Shown: positions 45,213-52,481 of the stretch, piece by piece | Numbering within the stretch: position 1 is the stretch's first letter | Layout: every line of letters begins with the position of its first letter | DNA from: Leptospiraceae bacterium | GTDB lineage: Bacteria; Spirochaetota; Leptospiria; Leptospirales; Leptospiraceae | Assembly (NCBI GenBank): GCA_024233835.1 | Contig: JACKPC010000001.1 | Span: 992,001-1,056,000 of the forward strand | DNA: 64,000 nucleotides | Direction of reading: 5' to 3' | The notes under the pieces: generated by a model | Told to the model about the DNA's origin: nothing | What the model saw: only the letters and a program-made list of their open reading frames with translations | The model's database searches: none | Translations under genes and position numbers: made by a program

Positions 45213-45280
45213 CGGTTTATTGGGGAATATAGTCCCGTAAACACATATTTCCCTGACTAAAACTTCGCACTCAAGAAAGC
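45213..45280. repeat. Outermost copy of the TonB-receptor gene end and its flank
   Basis: 68 bp matching 45931-45993 with one substitution and a 5-base insertion. It includes a stretch beyond the gene (TTGGGGAATATAGTCCCGTA) and the last 24 bp or so of the receptor gene, including the stop (CTA at 45257-45259). No other part of the receptor gene follows. Confidence 0.85.
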
Positions 45281-45293
45281 TGGGTTTTTTCTT

Positions 45294-45428
45294 TTAACGT
45301 AAGCGAACAAGCACTTGCTCGCTCCAGAAGAACAAATCATGACTGAGTTTATATAGTTCAACGTATTCTGTTGTTTCTTGAATGCCATTAAAAGCACTGA
45401 TAAAAATATTCGTATCGCAAAGGATCAA
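45294..45428 (-). pseudogene. Decayed PIN-domain (VapC-type) toxin
   Basis: A 44-residue frame, probably starting at TTG 45428, begins LILCDTNIFISAFNGIQETT, which is the N-terminal strand and first catalytic Asp of a PIN domain. Complete PIN toxins have about 130 residues; here the sequence soon becomes unlike PIN and stops. It follows a short antitoxin-like frame in the same direction. I read it as an inactive remnant with an internal deletion. The last codons form a near-perfect palindrome (GCGAACAAG / CTTGCTCGC). Confidence 0.55.
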
Positions 45429-45444
45429 TTTCTATTCCACGCTT

Positions 45445-45540
45445 TCAATCTAAGGAATGAATAGAGGATTCGATAGATTTTAAAAATCTCATGACTATAT
45501 CTATTTCGGTTTGGCTTTCTAATTCAAATGTAACTTTCAT
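45445..45540 (-). pseudogene. Possible short antitoxin remnant before the PIN fragment
   Basis: A 31-residue frame, MKVTFELESQTEIDIVMRFL and a further 11 residues, ends 16 bp before the PIN fragment. An in-frame ATG also exists at 45570 (41 residues). Short helical proteins of this kind precede some PIN toxins. It is too short to be certain, and its partner is broken, so it is marked as a remnant. Confidence 0.4.
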
Positions 45541-45649
45541 ACAATCTTTAGCCTTTAAACATATTCTCATAAATTGCAATTTTATTAGCAAGTAATTTAT
45601 TTTGTGGGCGATCCATCGAACGATTGAGAAGGATAAATCATAAATACCT

Positions 45650-45876
45650 ACCCCGAAGGTTCACGTTTTCACCTCGGAGATTCATATTATCCACGTCTGA
45701 GGTTAAAACTTCCACCTCCTGGGTTCGTAATATCTACCTCCGAGGTCCAAACTTCCACCTTCAGGGTTCGTACTATCTACCTCCGAGGTTTAAACTTCTC
45801 CTTCGGAGGTTCAGACTAAGCACCTCAGAGGTTCAGGCTGTCTACATCTGAGGTTCATACTGTCAATCTGAAAGGT
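45650..45876. repeat. Tandem array of eleven 11-bp palindromic cores
   Basis: Cores related to ACCTCNGAGGT begin at 45650, 45671, 45693, 45714, 45736, 45757, 45779, 45800, 45822, 45844 and 45866, spaced alternately 21 and 22 bp. The alternation gives a higher-order repeat of about 43 bp (linkers ending TAATATCT/TACTATCT and AAACTTC). The spacing is close to two helical turns, so all cores face one side of the DNA. The 75-residue frame across it is a by-product of the repeat. No repeat-spacer structure as in CRISPR is present. Confidence 0.85.
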
Positions 45877-45930
45877 GGAAATAGCTAACTGACTATCGGT
45901 GCTCGTTCTGAGCCAGGCCGAAGCATAAAT

Positions 45931-45993
45931 CGGTTTGTTGGGGAATATAGTCCCGTAATATTTCCCTGACTAAAACTTCGCACTCAAGAAAGC
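45931..45993. repeat. Middle copy of the TonB-receptor gene end and its flank
   Basis: 63 bp matching 45213-45280 and continuing without break into the truncated receptor copy at 45970-46414. The part left of 45970 is not found next to the intact receptor gene, so it is probably the original downstream flank of that gene. Confidence 0.85.
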
Positions 45994-46414
45994 ATAGTAA
46001 GACCTGCCGGGTAGGGGGTAGCCCACGATATCCGAAATGCGTTTATCCCCAATGTTTTTTACCTGGAAGTTTATATAAACTTCTGTTTCCGAGTCTTTTT
46101 CTTTATTCTTATATAGATAATAAGTAAAATAGGTATTATAAATCCAGCGTGCCTCCTGTATTCTTCCGACACATTGGCTTTCCAGGCAAATTCCAGATGT
46201 TTTTCTTTATAAGGAACAATGAGTCCTCCGAGCTTCTTCGAGGTAAGTCTCTGAATAGAGCTATCCTTCTCTGCTAGATTATAATAATCTTTCTTTAGAA
46301 TATTCTCATTATATCTATCATGATAGATTTCCCATTTATAAGAAGGAATGATTCGCAATCTCTTTTTAAAAAAGCGGAACTCATCTTCCAGCTGAACCAG
46401 ATCATGGCTTCTAA
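45970..46414 (-). pseudogene. Truncated, internally deleted copy of the TonB-receptor gene
   Basis: Two blocks match the intact gene at 47716-49788. Bases 45970 to about 46158 match 47716 to about 47904 at roughly 95% (nine differences), and 46154-46414 match 48384-48644 with a single difference. The blocks are joined at a shared TCCTG, so a 484-bp piece is missing and the frame is shifted. The copy stops abruptly at 46414. It codes for no complete protein. Confidence 0.9.
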
Positions 46415-46534
46415 TCTTGAATTGGGTTCCGAGCAGGATTCGTACAATAAAGATTCTATAAAAAAGAACAGCAGCAATAAGCTTTATGTAAAAATTACTT
46501 GAAACATATACAAGTTATAATTATTACTAAAATA

Positions 46535-46942
46535 ATGAGTAGCTCTAAACGTTTACATGTTAGCTATACTAAAACAAATCCTGAAAATTTAGAAGTTTAT
46601 TCAGGAAGAGCAAGTGGTATTGATGATGGAAGTCTTAAAGAAGAAGAGTTAGCAGAGAAAATTATGGCCAAGAGAGATAGTAGTCATCATAAAAATGAAG
46701 ATGGTTTTGATGTTTATGATATAGACAAAATATCCAATAATTATGAAGCAATTCGAGGCAGAGAGCAAATGCTTATTGAGTATAATGGTGGAGCAAAATC
46801 TAAAGGTGGAACTTCCGGAAATAGCATCAATTCTATTAGTGACAGGAACCCGAAGAAAAAGAAATATCTCTTGACCGCTTTAAAGATTTTTGGTAGCATA
46901 ACTTCATTGATTGCCGTTTTCTGGTTATTTACAGGGCTATGA
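46535..46942 (+). CDS. Toxin-domain protein (possible GIY-YIG-like nuclease) with C-terminal membrane helix
   Basis: A 135-residue protein from ATG 46535 (an earlier in-frame start at 46499 gives 12 more residues). LEVYSGRASGIDDGS followed by RDSSHHKNEDGF and IRGREQMLIEYNGGA, then GGTSGNSINSISDRNP, recalls C-terminal toxin domains of polymorphic toxins; the first motif has a GIY-YIG-like look. A hydrophobic helix (LLTALKIFGSITSLIAVFWL) ends the chain. No secretion domain is present, so this is an orphan toxin module. The stop overlaps the Imm26 start (ATGA). The toxin reading is inference from motif memory and from the immunity neighbour. Confidence 0.65.
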   Translation: MSSSKRLHVSYTKTNPENLEVYSGRASGIDDGSLKEEELAEKIMAKRDSSHHKNEDGFDVYDIDKISNNYEAIRGREQMLIEYNGGAKSKGGTSGNSINSISDRNPKKKKYLLTALKIFGSITSLIAVFWLFTGL

Positions 46943-47475
46943 CAGAGAAGAAAGTAAAACAACACAGAACCATAGGTTCTATAATTAAAGTTCCCCTAAA
47001 TGAGGATTATCATACCTATGCCAGAATACTACCCGGAACTTCTTTTGCTTTCTACGATCACCGCACAACAGACGAAATAGAAGACCTTACAAAAATAATA
47101 TCCAGCCCAATTTTATTTATTATATCCGTGCAAAATTATGCAATTACCAGAGGCAGGTGGTTGAAAATTGGAAAAATTCCTCTGGAAGAATCACTATTAA
47201 AAGAACCACCACGTTTCGTTCAGGACGCTCTAAATCCAGAAATATTTGAAATTGTCGAAAATGGCAATAGAAGAAAAGCAACAATAGAAGAATGTATGGG
47301 ACTGGAAAGACTTTCCGTCTGGCAACCCGCCGCTGTTGAAAAAAGGCTAATAGAACACTATAACGGTAAAAAATCTGATTGGCTTTTACAAATTATAGAT
47401 CCTACCAGAAGAAAAAAGAATAATAAAAATACCGGGCGTTTGCAGAAATATTTAAACGATGTTCTTGAAGTATAG
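46939..47475 (+). CDS. Imm26-type immunity protein
   Basis: A 178-residue soluble protein. The sequence ILPGTSFAFYDHRTTDEIED, followed by SPILFIISVQNYAITRGRW and the later RKATIEECMGLERLSVW with VEKRLIEHYNGKKSDW, matches the Imm26 family of immunity proteins found beside polymorphic toxins. It would bind and neutralise the toxin encoded just upstream, with which it overlaps by four bases. It sits between a broken and an intact copy of the TonB-receptor gene end. Family assignment is from recognition only. Confidence 0.75.
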   Translation: MTEKKVKQHRTIGSIIKVPLNEDYHTYARILPGTSFAFYDHRTTDEIEDLTKIISSPILFIISVQNYAITRGRWLKIGKIPLEESLLKEPPRFVQDALNPEIFEIVENGNRRKATIEECMGLERLSVWQPAAVEKRLIEHYNGKKSDWLLQIIDPTRRKKNNKNTGRLQKYLNDVLEV

Positions 47476-47509
47476 TTTAGATCAAATACTACATCAAGCT
47501 TGTCATTAA

Positions 47510-47596
47510 CTTGTGCTGAGTAAGCATCCTGTTCCGACAATGGGAGGGTTTTCTGATAGCTGGTTCGAAGCGGATGAAAAGAAAAAAGACTTGTAA
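47510..47596 (+). pseudogene. Coding-like fragment of unknown origin
   Basis: A frame without a start codon reads LVLSKHPVPTMGGFSDSW and ends EADEKKKDL before a stop. Composition looks like the C-terminus of a real protein, but no family is recognised. It lies 34 bp after the Imm26 gene and may be what remains of another toxin or immunity gene. Confidence 0.3.
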
Positions 47597-47623
47597 TTTT
47601 GCAATTCAACTAAAAAATAATAA

Positions 47624-47719
47624 CCAAATGAAAGAAGCGAAACAATTGCCGAGTTAAACAAAATCGGTCTTGAAAATGTTGCTAGTTCCTCCATCACTGA
47701 TTTTTTGTGCGGATACTAA
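47624..47719 (+). pseudogene. Second PIN-domain fragment, cut by the TonB-receptor gene end
   Basis: A frame without a start, preceded by two in-frame stops, reads NERSETIAELNKIGLENVAS and then SSIT. This resembles residues 15-40 of PIN toxins. It then changes character and ends within the receptor stop codon. It seems to be a PIN toxin gene truncated at the junction with the receptor gene. Confidence 0.45.
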
Positions 47720-49788
47720 AACTTCGCACTCAAGAAAGCATAGTAAGACCTGCCGGGTAGGGGGTAGCCTACGATATCCGAAATGCGTTTATCCCCGATA
47801 TTTTTTATCTGGAAGTTTATATAGACTTCTGTTTCCGAATCCTTTTCTTTATTCTTATATAGATAATAAGTGAAATAGGTATTATAAATCCAGCGGGCCT
47901 CCTGGTAATTCTGGTATTCGTTGGTTCTATCCTTATAATTTGCTCCAATAAAGGTATTTTCCAGACCGCATTCCAATTTTTCAGCCTTATAATAAATTCC
48001 GGCCTGCCATTCGTGCATGGGTCGCAGGGGCAAATATTTTCCATTTAAGCTATAGGAATCGGAGGTATTTATAGCTTTCTGGTAGGTGTAATTACTTTTT
48101 AGTATCCAGGTTTTGTAAAGTTTTAGCTTCTGATTCCATTCAAATCCTTTTATATAGGCACTGTCGATATTTTCCGGTCGCAGGGTAAACTGGGAATTCG
48201 GAACATACTGAATCATATCCAGAATATTTTTGGAATAATAAACAAGAGAAGTATGGTAAGAAAGATTCTCATAGTTTAGCTCTATTACTGGACCGGTATC
48301 AAAGTTTCGGCTTTTTTCCGGGTTCAAATTTGGGTTTCCGATAATACTCCCTCTTTCTCCGAATAGCTCTAAAAAGTCGGGCATCCTGTATTCTTCCGAC
48401 ACATTGGCTTTCCAGGCAAATTCCAGATGTTTTTCTTTATAAGGAACAATGAGTCCTCCGAGCTTCTTCGAGGTAAGTCTCTGAATAGAGCTATCCTTCT
48501 CTGTTAGATTATAATAATCTTTCTTTAGAATATTCTCATTATATCTATCATGATAGATTTCCCATTTATAAGAAGGAATGATTCGCAATCTCTTTTTAAA
48601 AAAGCGGAACTCATCTTCCAGCTGAACCAGATCATGGCTTCTAAATTTTCGTGGAAGCTTTTCTACTATTTTATCATCTGTGTTTCTCTTATCATTTTTA
48701 AAGGTTTCCCTTTCCAGTCCGAACATGAAACGTAAAATTTGATGATACGAAAGAAGATAAATTTCGGGTAAAAGGTGAATTCCGTACTGCTGTATATCCG
48801 CTCTTGAATTAGGTTCCGAATAGGTGATTTCTTCTTTGGGGTCGAAAAGCTGGTCCCGCATTCCTGTATAATACAGCCTTGTTGAAAGGTTCAAATTATC
48901 AAAACCAATACCCTTGCTTGTGCTTCCCAGAGCCGATGTGTTTCTTAGATATTTTCGTTTTACTTTTTCTGTACGGTTTGATTGACCCGGAAGACCGTAC
49001 ATCCTATATAAGAAATCATTAAATAACTTGTACTCTGTATTTCCTTTTTTTAGATTGACTGTTCCGGAAACCGCTGAGCGTTCATACCAGGAGTTTTTAC
49101 GAATGTCATCATAATCATCATAGGTATTAATGACCGGTGTTCCATTATCATTACGAAAACGAAAGTCTCCATCAGATTTTTCAGAGGATGCGAGAAAGCC
49201 ATAACCCAGATCTTCTCCCGTATTATCATAATGAGATACAGTTCCTTTAATAGTATGAAAGCTTCCTCCTCCGAGAAGAATCCGACTTTCTTTCTTTTTC
49301 TTTTTTCCTTTTCTGGTTTTTAAATTAACCGCTCCCCCCACAGAAGAAGAACTCAGCCCGTAAGAGGAACCACTTTTATGAACTTCAATGCTCTCCAAAT
49401 TTTCAAAGGGAAGTTCGGCAAGGTTAATCTCACCACCCACATTATTATTAATAGGAACTCCATCGATATAGAATTTTACCTGGTTCGGATTTGCTCCTCG
49501 AATAGAAAGGGTGGAATAGGCTCCGAGCCCTCCGTATCTTCTTACACGCAGGCCTGACTCTTTTTCTAAAACTTCGTCTATGGAGTTATATTTATCTTTT
49601 GTATCCTCCAGGGGAATTACGGAACTAAAACCACTGGGATTTTTCTCGGTTCCTTCGAGACTTTCATACTCATCTTTATCTTTTTTTCCAACAACCCGTA
49701 CTTTTTCTGTTTCTTTTACTTCCGGGTTTTCATCGGCCCACAGGGGACTTAAGATTATAAGTATTATTATATATATGAATATTCTCAT
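47716..49788 (-). CDS. TonB-dependent outer-membrane receptor
   Basis: A 690-residue receptor with signal peptide (MRIFIYIIILIILSPLWA). The plug domain (about 55-160) has YNSIDEVLEKESGLRVRRYG, LSIRGANPNQVKFYIDGVP and VGGAVNLKTRK. The barrel ends YPLPGRSYYAFLSAKF, as expected for TonB receptors of the BtuB/vitamin type. A Lys-rich stretch (KGKKKKKES) follows the plug. It is coupled (ATGA) to a propeller lipoprotein gene upstream. Substrate unknown. Its last part is repeated twice downstream. Confidence 0.93.
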   Translation of the reverse strand: MRIFIYIIILIILSPLWADENPEVKETEKVRVVGKKDKDEYESLEGTEKNPSGFSSVIPLEDTKDKYNSIDEVLEKESGLRVRRYGGLGAYSTLSIRGANPNQVKFYIDGVPINNNVGGEINLAELPFENLESIEVHKSGSSYGLSSSSVGGAVNLKTRKGKKKKKESRILLGGGSFHTIKGTVSHYDNTGEDLGYGFLASSEKSDGDFRFRNDNGTPVINTYDDYDDIRKNSWYERSAVSGTVNLKKGNTEYKLFNDFLYRMYGLPGQSNRTEKVKRKYLRNTSALGSTSKGIGFDNLNLSTRLYYTGMRDQLFDPKEEITYSEPNSRADIQQYGIHLLPEIYLLSYHQILRFMFGLERETFKNDKRNTDDKIVEKLPRKFRSHDLVQLEDEFRFFKKRLRIIPSYKWEIYHDRYNENILKKDYYNLTEKDSSIQRLTSKKLGGLIVPYKEKHLEFAWKANVSEEYRMPDFLELFGERGSIIGNPNLNPEKSRNFDTGPVIELNYENLSYHTSLVYYSKNILDMIQYVPNSQFTLRPENIDSAYIKGFEWNQKLKLYKTWILKSNYTYQKAINTSDSYSLNGKYLPLRPMHEWQAGIYYKAEKLECGLENTFIGANYKDRTNEYQNYQEARWIYNTYFTYYLYKNKEKDSETEVYINFQIKNIGDKRISDIVGYPLPGRSYYAFLSAKF

Positions 49789-50924
49789 GGTATGTATATC
49801 ATCCCGGTAGGTCTGAGTCCCACATTTACCGGTAAGGGAACCACCTTTTTATCAGCATTTTTACTATCATAAATCATAATTCCCGGATTGGTGTAGGAAC
49901 TATCCCCGGTATAAAGATAGGCATTGGGTGCAATCAGTAAACCGGTTACATACCCCCCGCTTGCCGGATAAAAGCTAAGTTCTTTTTGTTTTTCACCGGT
50001 AAGGGGATTAAAACGATGTAATGCTGAACTAAAATCCCGAAATTGGACAATTGCATAAGCTGTAGTTTCATCCAGGAGTATGGCTTCTAAAATATCTCCA
50101 CCGGCTGTTTCTTCTGAATATAAATAATTCGCTCTTGAAGTTTTTGTCCTGAGATTAAAGGCTTCCACTCCGCCATCAATTTTAAAGTTAAAACCCTGGT
50201 AAGCCGGACAGGCAAAAACAAGATGAGGCTCTCCATCGAGATTGATAAGTTGAATTTGTCCTACCGGGTTTTTACCTTTCAGGCGATATTCGGCGATAAC
50301 TGTTTCGCTTGATGTATCGATTTCCAGAAGAGAAGAATAATTGGTAGGCGGCCAGATACCTCCTGAAGCTTTACGGTTTAAACGCTGTAAGGCTACGTAG
50401 AGCTTTCCTTTATATTCTATCATTCCACTGGCTTCAGGAAGATTGTCCTCCTTATCAGCATAGGCACTCAGATCTATTTTTCCTATATGTAAACCCGTAG
50501 AAGGATTTACAATCAAAATACCCGAATCATTAAGTAAAGTCACATAGGCTTTGTTTTGATTTAGAACTACTATATCCTGAGGATTCATTCCTCGCCCCAC
50601 GGTAAATTCGATTTCTGTAATATTAGCAAGAGCCGGGTTTATGACCTGGATATTATCTCGATTTAGCTTATTTAGGATGTATACTTTATCCAAATAATAT
50701 CTGGCTTCTGCATCGGAATGTATGTTTACATAGCTGGAAGGAACTGAAAGTCCATCGAGACTCATTGTACTATATCTCCCGGCAGGCCCCAGGTCAGAAG
50801 AAACTACTCCAATTTTCCCTGTCTGATTTATCCCACCCAAAAGATTGATAAGGGGAGGTTTTTCTATATCCTGAATTCTACAGTTGAAAAGAAAGGATAA
50901 AATAATAAAGAAATACGTTTTCAT
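49785..50924 (-). CDS. Beta-propeller-like lipoprotein paired with the TonB receptor
   Basis: The frame extends to 50963, but ATG 50924 gives a clean lipoprotein signal (MKTYFFIILSFLFNC, lipidated Cys15). The rest, about 365 residues, has repeated blade-like units such as YLDKVYILNKLNRDNIQVIN, QDIVVLNQNKAYVTLLND and GLLIAPNAYLYTGDSSY, similar to YVTN-type propellers. Probably surface- or periplasm-exposed and assists the receptor in ligand capture; the stop overlaps the receptor start by four bases. Confidence 0.8.
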   Translation of the reverse strand: MKTYFFIILSFLFNCRIQDIEKPPLINLLGGINQTGKIGVVSSDLGPAGRYSTMSLDGLSVPSSYVNIHSDAEARYYLDKVYILNKLNRDNIQVINPALANITEIEFTVGRGMNPQDIVVLNQNKAYVTLLNDSGILIVNPSTGLHIGKIDLSAYADKEDNLPEASGMIEYKGKLYVALQRLNRKASGGIWPPTNYSSLLEIDTSSETVIAEYRLKGKNPVGQIQLINLDGEPHLVFACPAYQGFNFKIDGGVEAFNLRTKTSRANYLYSEETAGGDILEAILLDETTAYAIVQFRDFSSALHRFNPLTGEKQKELSFYPASGGYVTGLLIAPNAYLYTGDSSYTNPGIMIYDSKNADKKVVPLPVNVGLRPTGMIYIP

Positions 50925-51130
50925 ATAAATTCTAATTCTATTCTTATTCTTGTTATATTTCATACCTTCTCTGTCGAGTTAATTTTTCTTATTAAAAACA
51001 TACTGCCAAAATATTAAATATCCGCTTACCATCCCTGGAACGGAGTGTAAAGTTCGTCTCAAAGCATTGAAGGAAAATCTTTTACTTTTCAATTAGGGCA
51101 CTTTATTTATAAAGGTCTTTAAAACTGTCT

Positions 51131-52207
51131 ATGGCTTGTTCCAATCACAAAATATTTATTCATGACTCAAGGTCTTTATCAGGGTTAGTCGAACCAGATT
51201 CGCTTGATTTGGTTCTTACTTCGCCTCCTTATCCGATGATCCAGATGTGGGATGATCTTTTTTTTCAAATGAACCCGGAAATTCAAAATATTTTAAAAGA
51301 AGATCCATCATTAGCTTTCGAACTTATGAACAGGGAGATGGACATAGTCTGGGAATCTTTGTATACATCCCTAAAAGATGGTGGTTTTTTGATTATTAAT
51401 ACTGGCGATGCTACTCGCAGTATTAACGGTGATTTTCAATTGTTCTCCAATCATGCAAGGATTATTCAAAAGTGCTTACAGCTTGGTTTTAAAAATCTAC
51501 CAAATATTCTGTGGCGAAAACAAACCAATGCTCCTAATAAATTTATGGGTTCCGGCATGTTTCCGGCAGGTGCTTATGTTACTCTGGAACATGAATATAT
51601 TTTAATATTCCGAAAAGGACCTAAAAAGAGTTTTAATTCGAAGCAGAAAGAGATTCGTCGTGAAAGTTCTTATTTCTGGGAAGAAAGAAATGTCTGGTTT
51701 TCTGATATCTGGGAAGATATCAAAGGAATAAAACAACTCATAAAAAATTCGGAAACCAGGAACAGAAGTGCAGCTTATCCTTTCGAGTTGGCTTACAGGT
51801 TGATTAACATGTACTCTTGCAAGGGGGATAGGGTTTTGGATCCATTCTGGGGAACCGGCACTACAACATTAGCTGCTATTGCATCAGAAAGAAACAGTAT
51901 AGGTATTGAACTGGAGTCTTATTTTAAAAAGGAATTTTTAGATACCGTGGGTTTATTTAAGGATTCTTTAAATGAGTATTTATATAAGCGAATTGAAAAA
52001 CATAGAATTTTTGTTAAGAATAGACTGGAATCAGGAAAAGAAATAAAACATCATAATGAAAAAATGAATTTCCCTGTAATGACATCTCAGGAGAAAGAAC
52101 TCAGAATTAAACAGATAGATTTGATTCAAAATAATAATGATACAATCAGAGTGGAATACTCAGAGATTTCTGATATTCGAAACTTTATGCTAAGGAAAAA
52201 GGATTGA
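51131..52207 (+). CDS. Beta-class DNA methyltransferase
   Basis: A 358-residue site-specific DNA methyltransferase. Motif IV is SPPYP (residues 31-35), typical of N4-cytosine enzymes, and comes before motif I, DPFWGTGTT (237-245), giving the beta-class order. NTGDATRS and LEHEYILIFRK are further conserved parts. The C-terminal 70 residues are basic and helical. No full restriction enzyme gene is adjacent; a 47-residue frame follows at 52273. The recognition sequence is unknown. It may be an orphan methylase or the survivor of a restriction-modification pair. Confidence 0.9.
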   Translation: MACSNHKIFIHDSRSLSGLVEPDSLDLVLTSPPYPMIQMWDDLFFQMNPEIQNILKEDPSLAFELMNREMDIVWESLYTSLKDGGFLIINTGDATRSINGDFQLFSNHARIIQKCLQLGFKNLPNILWRKQTNAPNKFMGSGMFPAGAYVTLEHEYILIFRKGPKKSFNSKQKEIRRESSYFWEERNVWFSDIWEDIKGIKQLIKNSETRNRSAAYPFELAYRLINMYSCKGDRVLDPFWGTGTTTLAAIASERNSIGIELESYFKKEFLDTVGLFKDSLNEYLYKRIEKHRIFVKNRLESGKEIKHHNEKMNFPVMTSQEKELRIKQIDLIQNNNDTIRVEYSEISDIRNFMLRKKD

Positions 52208-52272
52208 CTTTCCTTTTGTAAAATAATTCCATTAAATACTGTATTGCCTTAATTAGGCACTATCGAAGCTTA

Positions 52273-52416
52273 ATGGCAATGACCATGGAAGGGAAAAAAA
52301 ACATCTTTAATCTAAAACCCGCAGACGGAGCAATAGGAGCTCACTATGAGGCAGTATCAAAAGTAAGCTCTGATTTTAAAGAATTAAGCCACACGATTAT
52401 AGAAAGGTGTATCTAA
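52273..52416 (+). CDS. Small ORF or gene remnant after the methyltransferase
   Basis: A 47-residue frame (MAMTMEGKKNIFNLKPADGA, then IGAHYEAVSKV and FKELSHTIIERCI) lies 65 bp after the methyltransferase stop. It looks coding but has no clear ribosome binding site, and the N-terminus has three Met codons. It may be the start of a lost restriction enzyme, or a small gene of its own. No family recognised. Confidence 0.4.
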   Translation: MAMTMEGKKNIFNLKPADGAIGAHYEAVSKVSSDFKELSHTIIERCI

Positions 52417-52481
52417 GTAAAAATTAAATGAGGTTTACCTATTTTCACTCAACTCTATACAATTAATGGATACACATAAAC

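Noticed and set aside
45624..45876. A CRISPR array, or a real 75-residue gene (45624-45851), in the palindromic repeat region
   Set aside because: Units follow each other without unique spacers and differ from one another, so it is not CRISPR. The protein frame arises from the repeat and has no ribosome binding site.
45281..45930. An integron with attC sites
   Set aside because: No attC core (RYYYAAC/GTTRRRY pairs), no integrase, and the repeated parts are gene ends of the host genes. The palindrome near 45300-45320 lies inside the PIN remnant.
46071..46358. A separate 95-residue gene
   Set aside because: It is part of the truncated, frameshifted copy of the TonB-receptor gene.
50925..51130. 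A cobalamin riboswitch before the TonB-receptor operon
   Set aside because: No B12-box-like sequence was seen on the minus strand.
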